Both the position numbers and the translations under genes were made by a program. The notes below the pieces were generated by a model that searched no databases, was not told the DNA's origin, and saw only the letters and a list, made by a program, of their open reading frames with translations. Of a stretch of 12,337 nt of DNA, positions 6,755 through 12,337 are shown piece by piece. The stretch lies in assembly GCA_002409375.1 (NCBI GenBank), contig DHNF01000119.1:1-12337 (forward strand), read 5' to 3'. Source of the DNA: Ruminococcaceae bacterium UBA5423 (lineage in GTDB: Bacteria > Bacillota > Clostridia > Oscillospirales > Acutalibacteraceae). Positions within the stretch are counted from its first letter, which is position 1. Every line of letters begins with the position of its first letter.

Positions 6755-7789
6755 ATGAAACAAATGGGCTTTTTCCATGAGGATGACAGATTATTACGAC
6801 TAAGCGAGATGGGTGATCCGCTTGAAAAGATAACAATGACGATAGATTGGGAGATGTTCCGCCCGATGCTGAACAAGGCGCTTCGCAAAGAGAGCAAAGG
6901 CCCCGGCGGTCGCCCACCATACGACTACGTGATGATGTTTAAGATCCTGCTTCTGCAGATGTGGTATGGAATCGCCGATGACAACACGGAATACCTAATA
7001 AACGACCGATTGAGCTTTCAGCGCTTTTTGGGATTAAACCTCGGCGACAAGGTGCCCGACGCAAAAACTATCTGGCTGTTCAGAGAAACACTGAGCACCC
7101 GCGGAGTGGAAAAAGATTTGTTTTTGCTGTTCGCAAAACAGATGGAAGCGCAGGGCGTGATAACTCGTAGCGGCAGCATTGTGGACGCGAGCTTCATAGA
7201 TGCACCCAAGCAGCGCAACAACCGTGAGGAGAACAAGGATATTAAGCAAGGCAAGATTCCGGAAGACTGGAGCGATAACAAGCGTCGCCAGAAGGATACC
7301 GATGCCCGATGGACAAAGAAAAACGATGAAAAACATTTCGGCTACAAGAATCATGTTAAGGTCGATAAAGACAGCAAGATGATTATAGACTTTTCTGCAA
7401 CAGATGCTTCGGTTCATGACAGTCAGGAAATCGTTGATATGATTGACCTGATGGATAAGGTTCTTTATGCGGACAGTGCCTATACCGGTAGGGATTTATT
7501 CAGAGCCATCCTTGATAAAAACCCCAACTTGATATTGCAGATAAACGAAAAAGGCTACCGTAGTCACCCACTGACCGAGAATCAAAAGGAATCAAACCGC
7601 ATAAAATCAAAGATTCGTGCAAGAGTAGAGCATGTGTTCGGGCACATGACAAATTCCATGGGCGGCATGATGATCCGATGTATAGGCAAGCGCCGTGCGA
7701 ATGGCGCCATTGCGTTGAAGAATCTTGCGTATAACATGAGCAGGTATGTTTACCTGCATACCGCAAACAGAGTTCCTATGCCTACATAG
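6755..7789 (+). CDS. IS5-family DDE transposase
   Basis: This 344-residue transposase cuts and joins the IS ends. An N-terminal domain (DUF772-like, with GGRPPYDYVMMFKILLLQMWY at about 51-71) is followed by the RNase-H-like catalytic core. D144 in IVDASF, D240 in LYADSAYTG and E292 in RARVEHVFG form the DDE triad. R288 sits at the R-x3-E position; the Lys usually seven residues after the Glu is Thr here. I chose ATG 6755 because GAGGTG lies seven bases ahead; the in-frame GTG at 6740 has no ribosome binding site. The frame is intact with no frameshift. Confidence 0.93.
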   Translation: MKQMGFFHEDDRLLRLSEMGDPLEKITMTIDWEMFRPMLNKALRKESKGPGGRPPYDYVMMFKILLLQMWYGIADDNTEYLINDRLSFQRFLGLNLGDKVPDAKTIWLFRETLSTRGVEKDLFLLFAKQMEAQGVITRSGSIVDASFIDAPKQRNNREENKDIKQGKIPEDWSDNKRRQKDTDARWTKKNDEKHFGYKNHVKVDKDSKMIIDFSATDASVHDSQEIVDMIDLMDKVLYADSAYTGRDLFRAILDKNPNLILQINEKGYRSHPLTENQKESNRIKSKIRARVEHVFGHMTNSMGGMMIRCIGKRRANGAIALKNLAYNMSRYVYLHTANRVPMPT

Positions 7790-7915
7790 GGGGAGGTGCG
7801 CCCATTTTTAAGGAAATGGGATGCAAAATGCCGGTATGTCTGGTATTATAGCGTGTTTCTCGGCTCTTTTACCAGTTGTTGGTGGTTACCCCCACAGCAT
7901 GGGCTTGAGCGCATT
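7790..7915 (+). other. Non-coding right part of the IS
   Basis: About 126 bases between the transposase stop and the right inverted repeat contain no gene. A 7-bp hairpin, CCCATTT with AAATGGG (7801-7820), lies just after the stop but has no T-run. I see no convincing terminator, so transposase transcripts may continue into the thioesterase gene. Confidence 0.5.
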
Positions 7916-7931
7916 GTTTTTCGAGGTGCCC
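7916..7931 (-). repeat. IS right terminal inverted repeat
   Basis: The reverse complement, GGGCACCTCGAAAAAC, matches the left end at 14 of 16 positions. It is followed at once by TAA (7932-7934), the second copy of the candidate target duplication. Confidence 0.85.
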
Positions 7932-7952
7932 TAAAGTAAAAATATATTACCG

Positions 7953-7969
7953 TAAGTACTAAATACGAT
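7953..7969 (+). promoter_or_regulatory. Possible FapR-like operator upstream of the thioesterase
   Basis: TAAGTACTAAATACGAT resembles the FapR palindrome of Firmicute lipid genes, recalled as TTAGTAC, a short centre, then TACTAA. Ten of thirteen non-central positions agree. It lies about 20 bases before an acyl-ACP thioesterase start, a sensible target for a malonyl-CoA-responsive repressor. The right half is imperfect and no FapR gene is in view. Confidence 0.22.
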
Positions 7970-7989
7970 AAATATACAGGGGGGTAAAA

Positions 7990-8763
7990 ATGAAAAAGTA
8001 TCCGATACCTGCAGAGTATACATGGGATATAAAGATACCCTCATATGATGTCGGGCGGGACAGACGCTTAAAGCTTTCAAGCCAGCTTAGATTGCAGCAG
8101 CTTGTCGGAGAACTGCATTTCGAGCAAGGCGGTCTGGGGTGTGAGGAAGTAATTAAGCACGGAATGTCATTTGTAATTACGCGTCTAAACAGCCGTATTT
8201 ACCGCGCCCCCATATTAAACGAGAGCGTGCGCATTGTAACATGGCACCGAAATTCAAAGGGTGCACAATTTTTTAGGTGCTATCAATTTTTGGACAATGA
8301 GGGCAGGCCTTTAATTGATAGTGTCTCGGCCTTTGCACTTATTGATTTTAATACGCATAAAATTCTGCGGCCATCTCTATTTGCACAATTTAATGTAAAC
8401 GGTCAATCCGACAGGTGTAATGGCTGCCCGGACCCTAAGAGGCTAATAATTCCCGACATTTTTAAAAAAACCGGTGTGCGGCAGATTAGATATTCAGATA
8501 TTGATTACATCGGGCACCTAAATAATGCAGTATATGCAGATATTATTTGTGATGCTATGCCCGGCGGAATGGAAGGTAAACAAATTACTCATTTGTCTAT
8601 TTCGTATATTAACGAGGCGGTTGAAGGTGACCAAATTGAATTATTCACTTCGCATGATAAAAGCAAGGAACACCAAAGCAGAGTATGGTTTGCCGGACAA
8701 GGCAAAAGCGGGCGCTGCTTTGAAGCCCGTGTTATCTATAAAATAAGCACGCAATATCGATAA
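7990..8763 (+). CDS. Acyl-ACP thioesterase
   Basis: This enzyme releases free fatty acids from acyl carrier protein in the cytosol, ending chain elongation or tuning lipid composition. The 257-residue protein fits the bacterial double-hotdog form of the acyl-ACP thioesterase family (PF01643). The first hotdog has GMSFVITRLNSRIYRAP at about 58-74, then WHRNSKGAQFFRCYQF. The second carries the conserved RYSDIDYIGHLNNAVYAD (167-184), with D172, H176, N178 and N179, the region of catalytic and substrate-contacting residues in the family. The ATG has AGGGGGG five bases ahead. Chain-length preference cannot be read from the sequence. It is a single-gene unit between the IS and a hairpin, and its natural upstream region has been shortened by the IS insertion. 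Confidence 0.92.
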   Translation: MKKYPIPAEYTWDIKIPSYDVGRDRRLKLSSQLRLQQLVGELHFEQGGLGCEEVIKHGMSFVITRLNSRIYRAPILNESVRIVTWHRNSKGAQFFRCYQFLDNEGRPLIDSVSAFALIDFNTHKILRPSLFAQFNVNGQSDRCNGCPDPKRLIIPDIFKKTGVRQIRYSDIDYIGHLNNAVYADIICDAMPGGMEGKQITHLSISYINEAVEGDQIELFTSHDKSKEHQSRVWFAGQGKSGRCFEARVIYKISTQYR

Positions 8764-8808
8764 CAATGTGTTAAAACACCAGATAATAATACAAATAGTA
8801 ATAAAACA

Positions 8809-8850
8809 AGGGTTTCCAAGCATTGACACCACTCAATGCTTGGAAACCCT
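8809..8850. terminator. Perfect 18-bp hairpin after the thioesterase gene
   Basis: AGGGTTTCCAAGCATTGA (8809-8826) and its exact reverse complement (8833-8850) flank a six-base loop, CACCAC. The plus-strand tail is AAATTTATTATTAAT rather than a clean T-run; the minus-strand tail, TTGTTTTATTA, is similar. It most likely ends the thioesterase transcript. Confidence 0.65.
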
Positions 8851-8897
8851 AAATTTATTATTAATCCTTTGTTCAATAAATAACGCATAATAAAGCA

Positions 8898-8913
8898 ATG
8901 GTTAACAAACCAT
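8898..8913. promoter_or_regulatory. Inverted repeat upstream of the flavoenzyme gene, possible operator
   Basis: ATGGTT and AACCAT form a perfect 6-bp inverted repeat with an AACA centre, overlapping a CATAAT (8911-8916) that could be a -10 element, 33 bases before the start codon. No matching -35 was found, so both the promoter and the operator role are tentative. Confidence 0.3.
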
Positions 8914-8946
8914 AATACAAAACAGAAAAAGTTAGGAGATGCAACT

Positions 8947-10863
8947 ATGTACGAAAAATTTCTTTCGCCTGGAAAAATCGGAAATTTAACGCTGAAAAAT
9001 CGGTCGGTTTTTCCACCAATGGGCTCTGGTTATGTGGATAATGAATCTCCCAAGCAGCAATTAATTGACTATCATGTTAGAAGAGTTTTAGGTGGATGTG
9101 CCATGAATATTGTAGAGATTGCCGCCGTTCACTACACAACCATGTCTCCTACAATATTGGGAATATATGATGACAAGTTTATTCCCGGTTTAACAGATTT
9201 GGCAAAGGCAATTAAAGATGCCGGCGGTATTGCTTGTATCCAGCTTTGGCATGGTGGCAGGCAGACATCAGGCAAACCTTTCAATGGTCAGCCCGTTGCC
9301 CCGTCTGTAGTTACAAACGCATTTATTGGAGAAGAACCCAGGGCTTTGACGCTTGAAGAGGTTCAGGAGATGATCTCAAGCTACGGCGATGCAGCAGTCA
9401 GAGCCAAAAAAGCCGGTTTTGATGCAGTAGAAATTCATGGTGCACACGGCTACCTTATTGATCAATTCCTCAACCCCTACACAAACATGAGAACAGATCA
9501 ATATGGAGGTAACCTTGAGAACAGAGCCCGATTCGGGTGCGAAGTAATAAAAGATGTCCGTTCAAAAGTGGGCAGCGATTTACCGATTATTTTCCGAATG
9601 AGCGCTATTGAGCACGTAAAAAACGGCATAGAGTTAGAACATGCTATTGAAGCCGCTAAACTATATGTTCAAGCCGGACTTGACGTATTGGATGTATCAC
9701 AAGGATGCTATGATGCTCTGGCGTACACTGTCCCACCGTATTTTTATCCGCAAAAGGTTAATGCAAACAATGCTTACCAAATAAAAAAGCATACTAACGT
9801 TCCAATGATTGTAGCGGGAAGAATTGACCATCCGGACCTTGCCGAAGAAGTGCTTCAGGATGGCATGGCCGATTTTATAGGGTTAGGCAGACCAATGCTG
9901 GCAGACCCTGATTATGTTAAAAAAACCATAGAGGGAAATACAGATGATATAGTTCGCTGTATTGCCTGCAATCAGGGGTGTGTTGGAAGAATGTTCAAAG
10001 GTTTAGGTAATAGTTGTATTTTCAATCCTGCCACAGGTCATGAAAGGGAAGTAGTTATAAAACCTGCCCAACAAAAGAAAAAAGTACTTGTTATCGGGGG
10101 TGGACCGGCAGGATTAGAAGCAGCCAGAATAGCCCAAATCAGGGGACACCAAGTTGTTCTTTTTGAAAAGGATGTTGCCTTGGGAGGACAATTCATTGAG
10201 GCCGGCCGCGCACCACATAAGGATATCTTTGCTAAAGCAGCCATTCATATGGGGTACCGTGCATTTAAAGCAGGCGTAGATATCAGGGTTTATACTTCTG
10301 CAAACGAAGAGAGGATACGGGATATCAATCCTGACGTAGTCATAGTAGCCACCGGCGCTGATCCAATAACACCCGCCATCCAAGGTATTGACCTTCCAAA
10401 CGTATTTGAGGCAAGGCGGGTTATAGTTTCAGACCAATTAATCAGTGCGGATCACGTAGCTGTTATAGGCGGTGGGCTCATTGGATTGGAAGCAATGGAA
10501 ATTCTCAGCTATCAAGGCAAAAAGGTAACAATAATTGAAACGATGGAGGAGATTGGCAAAGACCTGGAGATGTATATTAAGCCTTATGTTTTCGGCATCA
10601 TAGAGGAAAAATCCGTAACGGTTCATACAAATACGGAATGCATTGAAATTAAGGAGCAGTCTATCATTGTCGAGAAAGAAGGAAAGCAACAGGAGTTACC
10701 TTGTGGAGCGGTCGTCATTGCCGTTGGTTCAAAGAGCAATACTTCTATTGTAGATACTGTAAAGGGGCTTGGCTATGAGTATTGCGTTATTGGCGATGCT
10801 AAAGAACCATCAAAAATCCTGCCGGCAATATGGGGAGCAAATGAAATCGCCAGAAATATTTAG
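8947..10863 (+). CDS. NADH:flavin oxidoreductase / enoate reductase-type enzyme (FMN, 4Fe-4S, FAD)
   Basis: This 638-residue protein has the 2,4-dienoyl-CoA reductase / enoate reductase / BaiCD-BaiH architecture, which reduces (or in Bai enzymes oxidises) a C=C bond next to a carbonyl. Residues 1-330 form the FMN-binding TIM barrel with HGAHGYLIDQFLNP at 164-177 and YGG at 186-188. C338, C341, C345 and C357 (C-x2-C-x3-C-x11-C) bind a 4Fe-4S cluster. Residues from 378 are a pyridine nucleotide-disulfide oxidoreductase module with GGGPAG (384-389) for FAD and a second dinucleotide site, VAVIGGGLIGLE, from 504. The start has AGGAGA seven bases ahead. The substrate is not identifiable: no bile-acid, CoA-ligase or carnitine genes lie nearby. 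Its Arg codons are mostly AGA/AGG (about 17 of 26), against about 3 of 25 in proS, hinting at separate ancestry. Confidence 0.9.
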   Translation: MYEKFLSPGKIGNLTLKNRSVFPPMGSGYVDNESPKQQLIDYHVRRVLGGCAMNIVEIAAVHYTTMSPTILGIYDDKFIPGLTDLAKAIKDAGGIACIQLWHGGRQTSGKPFNGQPVAPSVVTNAFIGEEPRALTLEEVQEMISSYGDAAVRAKKAGFDAVEIHGAHGYLIDQFLNPYTNMRTDQYGGNLENRARFGCEVIKDVRSKVGSDLPIIFRMSAIEHVKNGIELEHAIEAAKLYVQAGLDVLDVSQGCYDALAYTVPPYFYPQKVNANNAYQIKKHTNVPMIVAGRIDHPDLAEEVLQDGMADFIGLGRPMLADPDYVKKTIEGNTDDIVRCIACNQGCVGRMFKGLGNSCIFNPATGHEREVVIKPAQQKKKVLVIGGGPAGLEAARIAQIRGHQVVLFEKDVALGGQFIEAGRAPHKDIFAKAAIHMGYRAFKAGVDIRVYTSANEERIRDINPDVVIVATGADPITPAIQGIDLPNVFEARRVIVSDQLISADHVAVIGGGLIGLEAMEILSYQGKKVTIIETMEEIGKDLEMYIKPYVFGIIEEKSVTVHTNTECIEIKEQSIIVEKEGKQQELPCGAVVIAVGSKSNTSIVDTVKGLGYEYCVIGDAKEPSKILPAIWGANEIARNI

Positions 10864-10941
10864 GCTATACTCTTAATTGCAGTGTATTGTGGTATTCGAT
10901 AATCAATAATATGTTTGATGACATCTTTGATAAAAACAGAT

Positions 10942-10994
10942 TGCCGGAGCCCGAAGTGAGAATATAGGCACAGCCGCCTCGTGAGGCTCCGGCA
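10942..10994. terminator. Long-loop GC-rich hairpin after the flavoenzyme gene
   Basis: TGCCGGAGCC (10942-10951) pairs perfectly with GGCTCCGGCA (10985-10994) around a 33-base loop. The loop's end can instead form GCCT-CGTG-AGGC, which uses part of the same right arm, so two structures compete. No T-run follows, so its role as terminator, processed 3' end or structured RNA is uncertain. Confidence 0.4.
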
Positions 10995-11046
10995 TTATTG
11001 ACTTGTCAACGCAACAGGGCAAAAAATCACACTCTCGGAGTATAAA

Positions 11047-11083
11047 CACGCGAACCTTATACCTACTGTATAAGGTTCGCGTG
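11047..11083 (-). terminator. 16-bp hairpin overlapping the mtaB stop codon
   Basis: CACGCGAACCTTATAC (11047-11062) and its exact reverse complement (11068-11083) flank a five-base loop. On the minus strand the first arm encodes the last residues of MtaB and the TAG stop falls in the loop. The tail, TTTATACTCC, is a weak T-run; TTTTTT comes about 20 bases later, after a minor ACTC-CGA-GAGT hairpin. Perfect pairing supports a terminator or 3'-end stabiliser. Confidence 0.6.
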
Positions 11084-12337
11084 GCAAATGCCTTCGTTAT
11101 GTCTAATAATTTTTACACTAACAATTTTCCCCGGGGTAAATTTATTGTCATATGGGCAAAAACGCACATTAAAGTATTGTGGCGAATAGCCTTCAACACC
11201 GCCACTGCTATGGCGTGTTTCGATTAACACTTCGGTTTGACGGCCTATCCATCGGTCAAGGTAATTATCACGAGATTGGTTGCATACTTCGGCCATTGTA
11301 TGATTGCGGCGAGTTTTTTCTGCTGTGTGGATTTGATTAGCGGCCCTTGCCGCGGGCGTGCCGGGGCGAGGTGAATATGAAAAGATATGAACGCGCAAAA
11401 AACCTATACTTTTAACGAAGGACAGTGATTCGTTGAACTCTATTTCGTCCTCACCCGGAAATCCTACCATAACATCAGTTGTCAGGGCGCAATCGGGAAA
11501 ATATTTCTTTAGCATGTTGCAAACATTTCGATATTCCGATGGAGTGTAGTGTCTGTTCATTCGCTTAAGTGTTTTTGCACTTCCGCTTTGCAAAGAAAGG
11601 TGGAACTGGGGACACAGCTTGTCAAAAGTTGAAAGCTTAGCAATAACCTCAGGTGTCATCGAATCGGGTTCAAGCGAACCAAGACGCACGCGTTTTACAT
11701 TGGGTATAGAACAAGCAATTTCTACAGCATCGCAAATTGTTCCATTCCATTCCCGGCCATAACAAGTGAGGTTTATCCCGACTAAAACAATTTCTGAAAA
11801 ACCTTTGTTTGCAAGGTTTCGAAGTTCCAAAGCAAGTTCTTCACGAGGTTTGGAACGCACATGTCCCCGTGCATACGGTATAATACAATACGAGCAGTAT
11901 CGATCACAGCCGTCTTCAATTTTAACAAAAGCTCGTGTGCGTCCTTGAAACTCGTCAATTGCAAGAGATTCAAATTTCTCATCGTGCGAGCTTATATCAA
12001 CAATACGCCTGCCAAGTGTTAAATAGCGGTTGATTTGTTTGGACAGTGAACTGCGTGAAGCATTTCCAAGCACAATATCTGCTTCAGTATATTTTTCCGC
12101 AGCTTCAGGGAATGCCTGAGGCATGCACCCGGTTAATACAATTATCGCGCGCGGGTTGCTCCGGCGCATACGCCTGAGTAGCTGCCGTAGTTTCCTGTCG
12201 CTTTCACCTGTTACTGTACAAGAATTTATTACTATTGCAACATCCTGGTCAGTATCTGATGCGTCGGTATACTCGCCTGTCGAAAACCCCGATTTCTCCA
12301 TCAGCCGTCGCATTGCCTGAGTCTCATACTGATTTAC
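11063..12337 (-). CDS. mtaB: tRNA t6A37 methylthiotransferase MtaB (5' end beyond the window)
   Basis: MtaB is a radical SAM enzyme that adds a methylthio group to t6A37 of tRNAs, giving ms2t6A. The visible 424 codons run from the window edge with no start: the first residues, VNQYETQAMRRL, match the conserved stretch that follows the first Cys of the N-terminal domain (GCKVNQYE in relatives), so only about a dozen residues are missing. An ATG at 12313 is internal. The methylthiotransferase domain shows Cys in INSCTVT and LTGCMPQA, ligands of the second Fe-S cluster. The radical SAM motif GCDRYCSYCIIPYARG gives C-x3-C-x2-C at about 144-151 of the visible part. A TRAM-like RNA-binding domain ends the protein. 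MtaB fits better than MiaB because of the KVNQYE context and overall length. It converges on the flavoenzyme gene and is probably part of an operon starting to the right. Confidence 0.93.
   Translation of the reverse strand, partial: VNQYETQAMRRLMEKSGFSTGEYTDASDTDQDVAIVINSCTVTGESDRKLRQLLRRMRRSNPRAIIVLTGCMPQAFPEAAEKYTEADIVLGNASRSSLSKQINRYLTLGRRIVDISSHDEKFESLAIDEFQGRTRAFVKIEDGCDRYCSYCIIPYARGHVRSKPREELALELRNLANKGFSEIVLVGINLTCYGREWNGTICDAVEIACSIPNVKRVRLGSLEPDSMTPEVIAKLSTFDKLCPQFHLSLQSGSAKTLKRMNRHYTPSEYRNVCNMLKKYFPDCALTTDVMVGFPGEDEIEFNESLSFVKSIGFLRVHIFSYSPRPGTPAARAANQIHTAEKTRRNHTMAEVCNQSRDNYLDRWIGRQTEVLIETRHSSGGVEGYSPQYFNVRFCPYDNKFTPGKIVSVKIIRHNEGICHANLIQ

Larger units (their letters stand above)
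6677..7931 (+). mobile_element. Complete IS5-family insertion sequence, 1255 bp
   Basis: The element is bounded by GGGCATCTCTAAAAAC on the left and its imperfect reverse complement on the right (14 of 16 match), flanked by TAA on both sides. It holds one full-length DDE transposase gene with all three catalytic acids and its own -10 element. Intact termini, an apparent duplication and an uninterrupted transposase suggest a fairly recent and possibly active copy. It separates the sigma factor gene from the thioesterase gene; removing it with one TAA leaves a divergent intergenic region of about 125 bp. Confidence 0.88.

Noticed and set aside
8947..10863. Part of a bile-acid 7-dehydroxylation (bai) operon
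   Set aside because: The domain layout fits BaiCD/BaiH, but no other bai-type gene is nearby and the architecture is shared by many enoate and dienoyl-CoA reductases.
11003..11227. Plus-strand 74-residue frame over the end of mtaB
   Set aside because: It overlaps the hairpin and the mtaB coding strand in reverse and has no domain or convincing start signal; it is a shadow of mtaB.
12311..12313. ATG as the start of mtaB
   Set aside because: The frame stays open to the window edge and encodes VNQYETQA, a conserved part of the MtaB N-terminal domain, so this ATG is internal.
1..12337. CRISPR array, tRNA, rRNA, prophage or defence genes
   Set aside because: No regularly spaced direct repeats, cloverleaf-like sequences or matching protein families were seen on either strand.

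Overview
The window looks like chromosomal DNA from a low- to mid-GC anaerobic Firmicute, most likely a clostridial lineage. This is inferred from the gene families and sigma-A-like signals, not from any marker gene. The families are a membrane beta subunit of a sodium-pumping decarboxylase, a zinc-containing type-3 prolyl-tRNA synthetase, a lipoprotein cyclophilin, an ECF sigma factor paired with a membrane-anchored beta-propeller protein, an acyl-ACP thioesterase, an Fe-S/flavin enoate-reductase-type enzyme, and the tRNA methylthiotransferase MtaB. No rRNA, tRNA, CRISPR or phage genes were seen.

Layout. Positions 1-1590: a clear sigma-A promoter drives a two-gene unit, an OadB-type beta subunit (TTG start) and a 53-residue gamma-like membrane peptide, closed by a hairpin terminator. 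Positions 1613-3928: proS and a secreted cyclophilin-type peptidyl-prolyl isomerase lie head to tail, ending in a strong, probably bidirectional terminator. Positions 3993-6606 (minus strand): an ECF sigma factor gene overlaps by 8 bases the gene for a 709-residue protein with a short cytoplasmic segment, one membrane helix and a large extracellular beta-propeller. This has the form of a sigma/anti-sigma pair. Positions 6677-7931: an apparently intact IS5-family insertion sequence with 16-bp imperfect inverted repeats and a candidate 3-bp TAA duplication sits only 70 bp upstream of the sigma factor start. Positions 7990-8763: an acyl-ACP thioesterase, originally divergent from the sigma factor across about 125 bp before the IS arrived. 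Positions 8947-10863: an Old Yellow Enzyme-type reductase with a 4Fe-4S cluster and FAD/NAD(P) domains. Its arginine codon use differs sharply from that of proS. Positions 11063-12337 (minus strand): mtaB, cut at its 5' end by the window edge.

How the genes work together. The beta and gamma-like subunits would form the membrane part of a Na+ pump whose carboxyltransferase and biotin carrier must be encoded elsewhere. The sigma factor and propeller protein probably form an envelope-sensing regulatory unit. The other genes look like independent housekeeping or metabolic units with their own terminators. I found no clearly new multi-gene system. The most interesting items are the sigma/beta-propeller pair with an IS in its upstream region, the orphan decarboxylase membrane module, the hairpin just ahead of proS, and the codon-atypical flavoenzyme.
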